Source: an uncultured Eubacteriales bacterium (lineage in GTDB: Bacteria; Bacillota; Clostridia; Oscillospirales; CAG-272). Taken from it: a stretch of DNA of 61,859 nt. The position numbers and the translations under genes were made by a program. Below are positions 24,918-35,024 of this stretch, piece after piece (position 1 is the first letter of the stretch; each line of letters opens with the position of its first letter). The stretch lies in assembly GCA_958352145.1 (NCBI GenBank), contig CATWNM010000011.1:1-61859 (forward strand), written 5' to 3'. The notes under the pieces were generated by a model that saw only the letters and a program-made list of their open reading frames with translations, was not told the DNA's origin and did no database searches.

Positions 24918-27917
24918 ATGATGAGAACGAAGTTGTCGAGAGCGTTGGCTCTCTTCTTAGCTCTGATCATGGCGTTCGGCTGTCCGGCGGTGCTGGCTGC
25001 CGAGGATCTGCCGGCGGAAACTGCGAATACTTCCGGCGGTCGTACCATGGCGGAGTGGAATGAGATTCTGAATACGATCGACTACGAGACGTACCTTGAA
25101 AAACACGCTGCCTCTCCGAAAGGGACAGGCGTGATTGTGATCAACGCTTTGGACTATTTGCCTGAGGCGACGACCGATTCGGGTATCCAGGTGCTGACGG
25201 ATGTCGGCGGCGACATGGAAAAATCTCTATATACCTCGTCCAGCGGTATGGTGACTTGGAAATTTAATGTGGAACGGGCGGGGCTTTACTGCGTGGAACT
25301 CGAGTGCTATGCGGGGGACGCCGCGCGAGATGCGGACAGCCGTGAAAAATCTACGGATATAGAGCGCATTTTGTATGTGAACGGCAAGGTGCCTTTTTCG
25401 GAGGCGCGGACGCTTACCATTATGAAACGCTGGGCGCCTTCTTATACGACGCATGAGGACGGCACCGTAGGTTTTCAGAAAGACGTAGGCGGCAATGATA
25501 TCCGGCCGGATAACATGGCAGCGAATCTATGGCAGACTTATACGGTCAAAGACTCTACCGGATATTACAAAAACGCGCTGCAGTTTTATTTTGAAGCGGG
25601 CGAAAACACCATCTCTCTTGAAGCGACGCGCGAGCCTATGAGCATAAAGTCCATTCGCCTATATCCGCAGGAGGATATGATATCGTATGAGGCGTATAAA
25701 GCGCAGTACACATACAAACAGGGAAGCGATGTGATCCGTCTTGAAGCGGAATTCCCGACTACGCAGTCGGACGAGTCGATTTATCCGCTGACCGACCGCA
25801 CAAGCGCAATCACATCTCCGCAGGATCCGACGGCGCAGCTTCTCAATTTTATGGGCGGCAGCGAGAATTTCAAGACCGTCGGCCAATGGGTGGAGTATGA
25901 ATTTGATGTCAATGACGAAGGCTTTTATGCCATCGCGTTCCGTTTCAAGCAGAATGATCTGTCGGGCATGTTTACTTCCCGGACGATTTATTTGGACGGA
26001 GAGGTGCCTTTTGAGGAATGTTATAATCTCCGCTTTGATTATTCCAGCGACTGGAAATGCGAAAACGTCACGGACGGCGAGACTGTTTTTGAATTTTATC
26101 TGACCCCGGGACGGCATACCCTGCGCATAGAAGTCGGACTCGGTGATTTTGCGGACATCATTCGTCAAGTAACCTCTTCGCTGAATAATATCAATGATTG
26201 TTATATGGAGGTTTTGAAACTGACGGGCGCCGATCCGGATGAATACCGCGACTACGGGTTCTCCCGCTTGATGCCGAATACCATCAAAACCATGCTGATT
26301 GAATCCCGCAACCTGTATGCGGTTTCCGATTATATCACGGAACTCTGCGGCGAAAAAGGTTCGCAGACGGCAACGCTTGATAAAGTAGCTTTTCTTCTGC
26401 ACAGGATGGGCTCGGATGAGGACGAGATCGCGCCGAACCTGACAAATCTGAAGACCTATATCGGTACGCTGGGAACTTGGCTGAATAACGTGCGCTCGCA
26501 GCCGCTGCGAATCGATTACATAATGATTCAGCCTGTCTCCGCCGAGATGCCGAAAGCCAACGCTAGTTTTGGTCAGGCCGTGATGTTTGAACTTCGTGCG
26601 TTCATCGCAAGCTTCTTTACGGATTACAGCATGATGGGCGCGGTTTCCGCAGAAGCAGCGGATCATACGGTTGAGGTTTGGACGACGCAGGGACGTGACC
26701 AGGCGAAAATTTTGAAGAGTCTGGTTTCCAGTGACTTTACGCCGGACAGCAATATAGCCGTCAACGTGAAGCTGGTCGCGGCAGGCACGCTGCTTCCTTC
26801 GGTGCTTTCCGGACAGGGGCCGGACGTTTTCCTCGGTGCAAGCGACGTAGATGTTATCAATTATGCGATTCGGAGCGCGGTGCTGCCGCTGAACGATTAT
26901 GAAGGCTTTGACGAACTGATCAGTGAGTTCAACGCCGAGACGGTCGAGCCGGTGACGCTGTATGGTTCGACTTACGGCATGCCCGAGCGCGCAGGCTTTA
27001 TGATGATGTTTGTACGCATCGACGTCCTATCGAATCTTGGACTTGAAATCCCAAAGACTTGGGATGATGTGCTGGCGATGCTGCCTGTGCTGCAGGCGAA
27101 CAACATGTCGATCGGCTTGAACCGGCAGTATGACATGTTCCTGTTCCAGATGGGCGGCGACCGTTTTGCCGACGACGGCCTGCGTTGCGACCTGGATTCC
27201 AATGTCGCGCTGGAAGCTTTTGAAAAATATACCCGTTTCTTTACGGACTACTCTTTCCCAAAAAAATTTGACGGTCCGAACCGTTTCAGAACCGGAGAAA
27301 TGCCGATTTTGATTGCGGATTATTCCACCACATATAACCAGTTGACGGTTTTCGCTACGGAGATCGACGGTCTTTGGGAGATGGTTCCGCTGCCCGGATC
27401 GGTACGTGAAGATGGCACGGTGAATTACGATGCGTTCAACAATGTTGCAGCTACGATTTTGCTGCATGGCGCAGAGGATGAGATGAGCGCATGGGAGTTT
27501 ATCCGGTGGTACTGCGGGCATGAGGCGCAGGCCGCGTACGGCAGCGACCTTGTTACGACGATTGGCCAGGCGGCAAAGTACAACACCGCGAATATGTATG
27601 CGTTGGCGGAGATGCCCTGGACTACGCAGGAGTATGAGGCGCTGATGGATCAGTTCAATAATCTCGCGGCATATACCAACTATCCCGGATCGTATATTTT
27701 TGACCGCTATATCAACTTTGCTTATCTTGCGGTAATCAACGACGGCAAGGATCCGATTACCGAGCTTCAGAAATATGTGAACACGATTAACAAGGAAATC
27801 ACGAGAAAGCGCGAAGAGTTTGACCTGCCTACGTTGGCGCTCGGAAGGACTTATGAAAATTCGCCTGAGGTTTATCAGCAGATGCAGGAATACCTTGCCG
27901 CGCACGGCGCAAATTAA
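24918..27917 (+). CDS. giant extracellular solute-binding protein with N-terminal beta-sandwich modules
   Basis: The gene encodes 999 aa; ATG 24918 follows CAGGAGGAA, and a second ATG lies one codon on. The signal peptide ends near VLA-AED; there is no lipobox cysteine at the cleavage site. Residues 45-440 hold two beta-sandwich modules of carbohydrate-binding character (VTWKFNVERAGLYCVELECYAGD and the similar VEYEFDVNDEGFYAIAFRF). From about residue 585 a family 1 solute-binding domain begins (VEVWTTQGRDQAKILKSLV, VSGQGPDVFLG-like, YGSTYGMPE, MPILIADYSTTYNQL, WEFIRWYCGHEAQAAYG). Ordinary binding proteins have about 420-500 residues, so the front half is an addition. It probably presents glycans to the permeases encoded next. 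The missing lipid anchor is odd for a Gram-positive binding protein. Confidence 0.82.
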   Translation: MMRTKLSRALALFLALIMAFGCPAVLAAEDLPAETANTSGGRTMAEWNEILNTIDYETYLEKHAASPKGTGVIVINALDYLPEATTDSGIQVLTDVGGDMEKSLYTSSSGMVTWKFNVERAGLYCVELECYAGDAARDADSREKSTDIERILYVNGKVPFSEARTLTIMKRWAPSYTTHEDGTVGFQKDVGGNDIRPDNMAANLWQTYTVKDSTGYYKNALQFYFEAGENTISLEATREPMSIKSIRLYPQEDMISYEAYKAQYTYKQGSDVIRLEAEFPTTQSDESIYPLTDRTSAITSPQDPTAQLLNFMGGSENFKTVGQWVEYEFDVNDEGFYAIAFRFKQNDLSGMFTSRTIYLDGEVPFEECYNLRFDYSSDWKCENVTDGETVFEFYLTPGRHTLRIEVGLGDFADIIRQVTSSLNNINDCYMEVLKLTGADPDEYRDYGFSRLMPNTIKTMLIESRNLYAVSDYITELCGEKGSQTATLDKVAFLLHRMGSDEDEIAPNLTNLKTYIGTLGTWLNNVRSQPLRIDYIMIQPVSAEMPKANASFGQAVMFELRAFIASFFTDYSMMGAVSAEAADHTVEVWTTQGRDQAKILKSLVSSDFTPDSNIAVNVKLVAAGTLLPSVLSGQGPDVFLGASDVDVINYAIRSAVLPLNDYEGFDELISEFNAETVEPVTLYGSTYGMPERAGFMMMFVRIDVLSNLGLEIPKTWDDVLAMLPVLQANNMSIGLNRQYDMFLFQMGGDRFADDGLRCDLDSNVALEAFEKYTRFFTDYSFPKKFDGPNRFRTGEMPILIADYSTTYNQLTVFATEIDGLWEMVPLPGSVREDGTVNYDAFNNVAATILLHGAEDEMSAWEFIRWYCGHEAQAAYGSDLVTTIGQAAKYNTANMYALAEMPWTTQEYEALMDQFNNLAAYTNYPGSYIFDRYINFAYLAVINDGKDPITELQKYVNTINKEITRKREEFDLPTLALGRTYENSPEVYQQMQEYLAAHGAN

Positions 27918-28001
27918 AAAGCGGACGCTTTTCCGGGGCCTGCAAAATCCGGCTCCCGGGTTTCAAACATTTTCGAATATTATATAAAGGAGAAAAAATT
28001 C

Positions 28002-28949
28002 ATGTCAAACAACACGGCAGTAAAGCGTCCGACGGCAAGAAAAGAGATGACGAAAGCGCAGTGGACATGGCGTGAAATGAAGAAGAACAAAGTTGCGTAT
28101 GCGATGATCGCGCCCTTTATGATCCTGTTCTTTATTTTCACGGTATTCCCGGTTATCTTGTCTGTTGTGCTCAGCTTTACGGATTTCAACCTTTTGGAAA
28201 TGCCGAGATTCCTCTTTATGGATAACTACATTCGGCTGTTTTTGGACGACGATATCTTTCTGCTGGCGGCGCAGAACACGCTGGTCTTTGCTTGTATTAC
28301 CGGGCCGGTTTCCTATCTGCTTTCGCTGTTTATCGCATGGTTTATCAATGAGCTTTCGCCGAAGGTGCGTTCGGTTGTAACGCTTGTTTTCTATGCGCCG
28401 TCCATTTCTGGTTCGGTGTATCTTGTGTGGCAGACCCTGTTTAGTTCCGACTCTTATGGTTGGGTCAATGGTACGCTCTTAAATTTGGGCATTATTGATG
28501 ATGCGGTTTTGTGGTTTGAGGATAAAAAGTACACGATGACTTTGTGTATCGTCGTTGCGCTTTGGACATCGCTTGGTACGGCGTTTCTGTCGTTTATTGC
28601 AGGTCTGCAGAACGTGCCGCGGCATTTGTATGAGGCGGGGGCGGTCGACGGTGTTCGCAATCGGTGGCAGGAGCTTTGGTATATTACGCTGCCGTATATG
28701 CGCCCGCAGCTGATGTTTGGTGCGGTGCTTTCCATAACGCAATCGTTCGGCTTCGGATCTATCGTTACCGCGCTTTGCGGCTTCCCGTCGGTCGAGTATT
28801 CCGCGCATACCATCATGCATCATTTGGACGACTATGGCGGGCAGCGTTACGAGATGGGCTATGCTTCGGCGATTGCAGTCATCTTGTTTGTTATCATGGT
28901 TGGCGCCAACCTAATTATAAAGAAAGGATTATCGAAGATAGGACAGTAA
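28002..28949 (+). CDS. sugar ABC transporter permease, MalF/UgpA type (first pair)
   Basis: The gene encodes 315 aa; ATG 28002 follows AAAGGAG. Six membrane helices are visible, starting with MIAPFMILFFIFTVFPVILSV. The cytoplasmic EAA loop EAGAVDGVRNRWQELWYITLP (about residues 211-231), with the invariant glycine, docks to an ATPase. It is 84 bp behind the binding protein and 1 bp before its partner permease. Confidence 0.9.
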   Translation: MSNNTAVKRPTARKEMTKAQWTWREMKKNKVAYAMIAPFMILFFIFTVFPVILSVVLSFTDFNLLEMPRFLFMDNYIRLFLDDDIFLLAAQNTLVFACITGPVSYLLSLFIAWFINELSPKVRSVVTLVFYAPSISGSVYLVWQTLFSSDSYGWVNGTLLNLGIIDDAVLWFEDKKYTMTLCIVVALWTSLGTAFLSFIAGLQNVPRHLYEAGAVDGVRNRWQELWYITLPYMRPQLMFGAVLSITQSFGFGSIVTALCGFPSVEYSAHTIMHHLDDYGGQRYEMGYASAIAVILFVIMVGANLIIKKGLSKIGQ

Positions 28950-28950
28950 T

Positions 28951-29823
28951 ATGGCTAAATTAAGAACGCGCAAACATAAAGTTGTCCTCAGCCGCAGCGG
29001 CGGCGGCGACTTCGGGATTAATCTTTTCCTTGTCCTCATGGGGGCGTTTATGTTCCTGCCGATGTTTTATGTGATTTGTCAGTCACTCAAGCCGCTTGAC
29101 GAACTCTGGATGTTCCCGCCGCGCTTTTATGTACAGCATCCCACGTTTTCCAATTTCGGAGATTTGTTTACGCTGATGAGCGAAAACTATGTGCCGCTGT
29201 CGAGATACATATTTAATACTGTGTTCGTTTCCGTTACCGGTACGTTCGGAAACCTGCTGCTTTCTTCTATGGCGGCGTATGCGCTGGCTAAAATGAATTT
29301 TCCGGGAAATAAGTTCTTTTTCAACATGGTTGTGTACTCTTTGATGTTCCATCAGACGGTTACCGCGATTGCAAACTTTTTAACGATGAGTTCGCTGCAT
29401 TGGCTGGATACGTATCTTGCGCGCATCGTTCCGGCTTTCTGCACGTCGCTTGGCTTGTACCTGATGAAGCAGTTTATGGAAACCGGCGTTTCTACAGAGG
29501 TTTTGGAGAGCGCGCGCCTCGACGGCGCAGGTGAATTCAAGACGTTTTGGGTCATTGCGATGCCGATGGTTAAGCCTGCCTGGCTGACGCTGATGATCGA
29601 GTCTTTCAAAGGCCTGTGGAACGCGGGCAGTTCAATCTATATTTACAGCGAGCAATTGAAATCATTTAACTATGCGATTAATCAGATTGTTACCGGCGGT
29701 ATCGCGCGTGCCGGCGTAGGCGCGGCGGCGACGGTGATTATGATGATCGTGCCGATCACCGTATTTATTATCTGTCAGAGCAACATTATTGAAACAATGG
29801 GCTCGAGCGGTATGAAGGACTGA
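28951..29823 (+). CDS. sugar ABC transporter permease, MalG type (first pair)
   Basis: The gene encodes 290 aa with six membrane helices (from FLVLMGAFMFLPMFYVICQS). The EAA loop ESARLDGAGEFKTFWVIAMP lies at about residues 187-206. The ATG comes one base after the previous stop and uses AAAGGATT upstream, so the pair is translationally coupled. It forms the heterodimeric channel with the product of 28002-28949. Confidence 0.9.
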   Translation: MAKLRTRKHKVVLSRSGGGDFGINLFLVLMGAFMFLPMFYVICQSLKPLDELWMFPPRFYVQHPTFSNFGDLFTLMSENYVPLSRYIFNTVFVSVTGTFGNLLLSSMAAYALAKMNFPGNKFFFNMVVYSLMFHQTVTAIANFLTMSSLHWLDTYLARIVPAFCTSLGLYLMKQFMETGVSTEVLESARLDGAGEFKTFWVIAMPMVKPAWLTLMIESFKGLWNAGSSIYIYSEQLKSFNYAINQIVTGGIARAGVGAAATVIMMIVPITVFIICQSNIIETMGSSGMKD

Positions 29824-29839
29824 GGGGAGGTATTCAATT

Positions 29840-31945
29840 ATGAAAACACTGAAAAAAATACTTCTTCTTTCATTGGCGCTCTTGTTTGCGCTCATGCCGG
29901 TAGCCAGTGCGGTAGAGCCGTATGTCACGTATACCTATGGTACCGACGGCTGGCCGCGCACGTCTCCCACGGTATATACGCCGATTTTGAACGTCGATTC
30001 CAGCTATATCGGCCTCGACAAGGCAATGGATGATCCCCGCGATCTTTTTGTGGATGATGATGGAAACGTCTATCTTGTGGATGCGGCCAACAATCGTCTG
30101 ATCGTAACCGATCCAAACTATAAACTGGCGTTTACGATTACGGATTTCATCAACGATCAAGGGATTCCAGACAGCTTTACCAATCCTTCGGGCGTATTTG
30201 CAACGGATACAAGTATTTATGTTTGCGATACCGACGCAAACCGAATTGTTGTTTTCAATCGGGACGGCAGCTTTAAAAAGATTCTCGGCAAACCTACAAG
30301 CGCTTTGTTTGGAGAGGAAGCCATCTATAAACCGGTCGCCGTTGCGGTTGACCAATATGACCGGATTTTTGTCATTTCTTCTACGACGTATCAAGGCGTA
30401 ATCGTGCTGACTCAGGATGGTGAATTTACCGGTTTTATCGGGGCGCAGAAGGTTACATACAGCGTCTGGGATATTATCTGGCGCCGGTTCCAGACCGAGG
30501 CGCAGAGACAATCCTCGGCGTCGTATATCCCTACAGAGTATAACAATATTACGGTGGATGACGAGGGCTTTATCTATGTGACGTCTTCGTCCATCAGCGC
30601 TAGAAACCAATATGCGCAGCTTCGAAACAAATCCGCCCGTTATTCTCCGGTTAAAAAGCTCAATGCAGCCGGTAAAGAGGTTATGAACCGTCTGGCGCGT
30701 TTTGCGCCGGCCGGCGAAGTCAATGTCGACTCTTCTTCCGTTTCCCGGCTGATCGACGTTGCGATCGGTCCGGCCGGAACGTGGTCGATCATCGACGAAA
30801 AGCGCCAGAAGGTCTATACGTACGATCAGAACGGAAATCTTCTCTTTGCTTTCGGCGACAGCGGCGGACAGCTTGGCAACCTGACCAACATTGAGGCGGT
30901 CGCGTATCAGGGCGATTACATGCTTCTGCTCGATAAGAGCGACGATCTCTTTACGGTCTATAAGCGTACGGAGTACGGCGATATTTTGATCTCCGCCGTT
31001 GAAAATGAAAAGAACCGCCAGTTTGATAAAGCGATCGAATACTGGCAGGAGATTTTAAAGCGCAATTCCAATTTTGATCTTGCTTATATCGGTATCGGCC
31101 GTTCGCTTTATAATTCGGGCGAATACACCGAGGCGATGGAATATTATAAGGCGGCTTATGATACGTCCAATTATTCCGCCGCGTTTCAGGAAGTGCGAAA
31201 GCAGTGGATCAACGATTATTTCCTCCTGCTCCCGGTTGGCGTGATCGTGCTAGTATTCTTGTGGAGAAAATTTAGTAAATATACAAAGAAGAAAAATCGG
31301 GACACTGCGCTCAAAGTCGGCAAGAAAACCTATTGGGAAGAATTGCTTTACGTTTTCCATCTGATCTATCATCCGTTTGATGGATTTTGGGATTTGAAAC
31401 ATGAAAAGCGCGGCTCAGTGCGCGCGGCGGTGACCATTTTGGCGCTGACGATCCTCACGTTCTATTATAATGCGATTGGACGGGGATATATCGTTCAGCC
31501 GACGCCTTACTATACCAACATTTTTTCACAAGCAGTTTCCGTCTTATTGCCGCTCATGCTGTGGGTAATTTCAAACTGGTGCCTGACAACGCTGTTTGAA
31601 GGCGAGGGCAGCTTTAAGGATGTTTTTGTGGCCAGCTGCTATGCGCTGTTCCCGCTGGTGCTGACGATACTTCCCGTTACGATCATTTCTAACGTGGTAT
31701 TGGCCGGAGAGACCAATATCCTGACGCTGCTTACTAACATCGGATTTATTTGGACGGGACTATTGCTTTTCTTTGGCAGTCAAACGACGCATGATTATAC
31801 TTTAGGCAAAAATGTGGTTATGACGGTGGCGACCATTGTCGGTATGGCGATCGTCATGTTCATTGGCATCCTGTTTACGAGCCTTGTCAGCAATATGGTG
31901 TCTTTTGTAACCAATATCGTCGTGGAACTGCAATATAGAATGTAA
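29840..31945 (+). CDS. secreted/membrane protein with NHL-like propeller, TPR and YIP1 domains
   Basis: The gene encodes 701 aa; ATG 29840 follows GGGGAGG. Order of parts: signal peptide (to about residue 25, ASA-VEP); a six-bladed NHL-type beta-propeller (about 35-375; DPRDLFVDDDGNVYLVDAANNRLIV and the parallel NPSGVFATDTSIYVCDTDANRIVVF); a short TPR pair (about 390-445; ENEKNRQFDKAIEYWQEIL and IGIGRSLYNSGEYTEAMEYYK); a transmembrane helix (about 458-473); and a YIP1-like membrane domain of five helices (about 500-690). The propeller faces outside. YIP1 domains in bacteria have no settled role. Its place between two permease pairs suggests it senses or helps assemble the uptake system. Confidence 0.75.
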   Translation: MKTLKKILLLSLALLFALMPVASAVEPYVTYTYGTDGWPRTSPTVYTPILNVDSSYIGLDKAMDDPRDLFVDDDGNVYLVDAANNRLIVTDPNYKLAFTITDFINDQGIPDSFTNPSGVFATDTSIYVCDTDANRIVVFNRDGSFKKILGKPTSALFGEEAIYKPVAVAVDQYDRIFVISSTTYQGVIVLTQDGEFTGFIGAQKVTYSVWDIIWRRFQTEAQRQSSASYIPTEYNNITVDDEGFIYVTSSSISARNQYAQLRNKSARYSPVKKLNAAGKEVMNRLARFAPAGEVNVDSSSVSRLIDVAIGPAGTWSIIDEKRQKVYTYDQNGNLLFAFGDSGGQLGNLTNIEAVAYQGDYMLLLDKSDDLFTVYKRTEYGDILISAVENEKNRQFDKAIEYWQEILKRNSNFDLAYIGIGRSLYNSGEYTEAMEYYKAAYDTSNYSAAFQEVRKQWINDYFLLLPVGVIVLVFLWRKFSKYTKKKNRDTALKVGKKTYWEELLYVFHLIYHPFDGFWDLKHEKRGSVRAAVTILALTILTFYYNAIGRGYIVQPTPYYTNIFSQAVSVLLPLMLWVISNWCLTTLFEGEGSFKDVFVASCYALFPLVLTILPVTIISNVVLAGETNILTLLTNIGFIWTGLLLFFGSQTTHDYTLGKNVVMTVATIVGMAIVMFIGILFTSLVSNMVSFVTNIVVELQYRM

Positions 31946-31963
31946 GTAAAGGAGTGTGAAGAA

Positions 31964-34900
31964 ATGAAAAAAATAATATCGCTTGGTTTGGCGCTCCTGA
32001 CGCTTGCTGCTTCACTCGCTTTTCTTTCTCTCGGCGTTTTTGCTGCGGATGAAGAAGAGACCGAGGAAGATGTGTTTCCGGATTATACGACCAAAGTTTT
32101 CGCTACAGACGCAGATAAGCTTGCCACTATGGAAAAAAAGCTGGATAAATTCGGCTATGAACTGTACATAGAGCCTAAAACTGCGGAAGTTGCGGTTGTC
32201 GATAAAGCTTCCGGGCAGGCTCTGTTTACAAATCCGTATAGCGTGGCTGCTTCTAAAGGAACGGAAGCGACGAAGAACAAACTTCTTTCTCAAATTCTGG
32301 TCAGCTACAACGACAATGGCACGGCAAAGGAATACAGTTCTTATGCAGATGCGGCTAAGCTTGGGCAGATTGTAATTAAGGACATTAAGAGCGGCGTCCG
32401 CGTAGAATATACAATCGGCCGCGCGAATGCAAATTATTTGGTGCCCCGCATGATTTCCAAAGAGCGTCTCGAAGAGGAGATTCTTTCCAATATCGACAGA
32501 AATTGGTATTATCAGAAAGTAATCTCTTTCTATGATCTCAAGGATCCTTCGGATACGACGCTGCCGCAGACCGTTCGCGACGAAATGCTGAAATCGTATC
32601 CGGCTTCCAAGAACATGGCGATTTATGTGCTGACTTCGGATATTAAAAACCGCGAACTTGCCATGATGGAAAATATCATCAAAACGTATGCGCCTGATTA
32701 CACCTATGAGGAAATGGAATATGACCATCAGATGACGCAGTATGAGGCGCAGACGCTGGCGACACCGGTATTCCGTATGTCTCTCGAATACACTCTGACT
32801 GAAGATGGGCTTGAGGTTACGCTCCCGGCAAACGGCATTCGCTTTGACGAAACGCTGTATAAGCTGCAGAATATTACGCTTTTGCCTTACATGGGTGCGG
32901 GAACGTATACCAATGAGGGGTATACCTTTATTCCGGACGGCAGCGGCGCGCTGATGGATTACGCCGAGTTCTCCGGACGCAATACGTCGATTGCCGGAAC
33001 GGTATACGGAATGGATTTCGCATATCAAACGCTGGAGGGCGCGGCAAATCAGGATGTCATGCGTATGCCCGTTTTCGGAATCTGTGAGGCCGTTCAGAAG
33101 ATCAAGTATGTAGATTCGCAAAAAGAGATCACAAAGACGGTTACAACGGTCGATCCGGAGACCGGCGAAGAGATTACCGAAGAGGTTACCGAGACGACCA
33201 CCGTACAGGAAGCGGTTCGTGTAAAGGAGCAGCGCGGTTTCTTAGCGATCATCGAGGAAGGTGACGCGCTGACGAAAATTACCGCAAAGCATGAGAACCA
33301 ACTGCACAACTATAATTCGGTTCAGATTTCGTTCAATCCGCGTCCCAAGGATTCTTATGTGCTTTCGGATTCCATTTCCGTTGGTTCGAGCAATGCGATC
33401 GAAGTGGTTTCCAGCCGCAAGTATGTCGGCAGCTATAAGATCAAATATATCATGCTGACCGATGAAACCGTAGCGGAAGAAAAGGGCATTGAGGATTATT
33501 ACGAGACCAGCTGGATGGGCATGGCGCGGGCTTACCGTGATTATCTGCTGGAGAATGGCACACTGACCCGCCTGACCGATGAAGACGTCGGAGACGATAT
33601 TCCGCTGTATATCGAATCGTTTGGCGTCACGCAGACCATTGAAAAGGTTTTGTCTATACCGACGACCGTAGATAAGGCGATGACGACTTTCGCGGATATC
33701 AAAACCATGTACGACGAGTTGGCTGCAAACGGAATTACCAATATTGATTTCAAACTGACCGGATTTGCGAACGGCGGCATGTATCCAACGGTTCCGTATA
33801 AGCTGAAATGGGAAAAGAAAGCGGGCGGCGCCGATGGTTTTGAGGATTTGATCGCGTATGCCAACGAAAAAGGCTTCGGCGTATATCCTGATTTTGATTT
33901 TGCTTATGTGCAGAATCACGAAAATTTTGACGGGCTGCGCTACAGCAAACATATCGTAAAAACCATTGACGATCGTTACTCCAGCCTGCGTGAATACGAT
34001 GCGTCGCTTCAGTCTTATGTTTCTTATTATAAGCTGTGTATTTCTCCTTCTGTGCTTTCGCACTTCTATGAAACATTCTCGAAGAATTATCTGAAATACG
34101 GCAATAGTGCGATTTCCGTTTCTACGATGGGCAGTGCGCTGAATTCTGACTTTGACAGCGATGAGCCGTATAACCGCAACGATTCCAAAGTTTTCGTGGA
34201 GAAGTTCTTTGCGCAGTTGGATGCGGATATGTCCAGTGTGATGAGCACGAGCGGCAACATATACACATGGAAATATGTGGATAAAATGCTTGGCGTATCC
34301 CTGCAAAGCAGCCGTTCGCTGTATGCAAGCGCTTCTGTGCCGTTTATGGGCGTTGTATTGCATGGCTGCGTTGAATTTACGGGTTCCGCGCTGAACATGG
34401 CCGGCGATATAGATTTTGAGATTCTGAGAGCCATTGAAAATGGCGCCGGTTTGTATTTTATCCTCTCCTACGATAATACGGAACTTTTGAAAGACGATTA
34501 TATGCTCAGCAAGTACTATTCGGTTCGGTATGACATCTGGCGTGATGAATTGGTAGAACGCTACAATCAACTGAACGAATTGCTTCGTGATGTGCAGACT
34601 TCTCTGATTGTTGGCCATGAGTTCTTAATCGGAGAGCGTGTGCCTACAGAGGCTGAGGCGGCCGCCGATGCGGCAGCACAAGCGGAAGCGGACAAATTGG
34701 CCGAAGAAAAGGCATATGAAGACGCGCGCAAAGATATGATGGCGCAAATGCGCGAAGAGTATTTGGCGGGAACCATCGGCGCCGGCGAGAGTATCGATGA
34801 CCGTGTTGCAATTGAAAAGGCAGAAACGCCTGAGAAGACCGCCGATGGGTATGTTTATACCAAATATACGACCGACGACGACAGCATTGTGCATGTGACA

Positions 34901-35011
34901 TATGAGAACGGCACGCAGTTTATTCTCAACTACAACAACTATGCGATTACTACGATACTGGACGGCGAAACCTATACCGTAGACAGTTACGGCTATGTGG
35001 TTATCAAATAA
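31964..35011 (+). CDS. DUF5696 domain protein, glycosidase-like, secreted
   Basis: The gene encodes 1015 aa; ATG 31964 follows AAGGAG. The signal peptide ends near FAA-DEEE. Residues 40-510 are mostly beta-structure and include a beta-sandwich with GYTFIPDGSGALMDYAEFSG. From about 545 a TIM-barrel-like region follows (PLYIESFGVTQTIEK, YDELAANGITNIDFKLTGFANGG, GFGVYPDFDFAYVQN, YGNSAISVSTMGSALNSDF, MSTSGNIYTWKYVD), the DUF5696 core. An acidic/Ala-rich coiled stretch (about 890-930) ends the protein before a small C-terminal beta domain. The acidic residues in DFDF and similar strand ends are candidate catalytic positions. I infer a glycoside hydrolase or glycan-binding role. Paired occurrence with YIP1 proteins and sugar permeases is known from other Clostridia and Paenibacillus. 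Confidence 0.78.
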   Translation: MKKIISLGLALLTLAASLAFLSLGVFAADEEETEEDVFPDYTTKVFATDADKLATMEKKLDKFGYELYIEPKTAEVAVVDKASGQALFTNPYSVAASKGTEATKNKLLSQILVSYNDNGTAKEYSSYADAAKLGQIVIKDIKSGVRVEYTIGRANANYLVPRMISKERLEEEILSNIDRNWYYQKVISFYDLKDPSDTTLPQTVRDEMLKSYPASKNMAIYVLTSDIKNRELAMMENIIKTYAPDYTYEEMEYDHQMTQYEAQTLATPVFRMSLEYTLTEDGLEVTLPANGIRFDETLYKLQNITLLPYMGAGTYTNEGYTFIPDGSGALMDYAEFSGRNTSIAGTVYGMDFAYQTLEGAANQDVMRMPVFGICEAVQKIKYVDSQKEITKTVTTVDPETGEEITEEVTETTTVQEAVRVKEQRGFLAIIEEGDALTKITAKHENQLHNYNSVQISFNPRPKDSYVLSDSISVGSSNAIEVVSSRKYVGSYKIKYIMLTDETVAEEKGIEDYYETSWMGMARAYRDYLLENGTLTRLTDEDVGDDIPLYIESFGVTQTIEKVLSIPTTVDKAMTTFADIKTMYDELAANGITNIDFKLTGFANGGMYPTVPYKLKWEKKAGGADGFEDLIAYANEKGFGVYPDFDFAYVQNHENFDGLRYSKHIVKTIDDRYSSLREYDASLQSYVSYYKLCISPSVLSHFYETFSKNYLKYGNSAISVSTMGSALNSDFDSDEPYNRNDSKVFVEKFFAQLDADMSSVMSTSGNIYTWKYVDKMLGVSLQSSRSLYASASVPFMGVVLHGCVEFTGSALNMAGDIDFEILRAIENGAGLYFILSYDNTELLKDDYMLSKYYSVRYDIWRDELVERYNQLNELLRDVQTSLIVGHEFLIGERVPTEAEAAADAAAQAEADKLAEEKAYEDARKDMMAQMREEYLAGTIGAGESIDDRVAIEKAETPEKTADGYVYTKYTTDDDSIVHVTYENGTQFILNYNNYAITTILDGETYTVDSYGYVVIK

Positions 35012-35024
35012 GGGGGAAGTGCAG

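Noticed and set aside
25659..26666. 335-codon minus-strand frame inside the binding-protein gene
   Set aside because: It lies wholly opposite a well-supported gene with signal peptide and conserved domains, and its composition is shadow-like (many Ile, Arg, His) without any recognisable motif.
33242..34618. 458-codon minus-strand frame opposite the DUF5696 gene
   Set aside because: Same reason: no start site, no motif, and it mirrors codon bias of the plus-strand gene.
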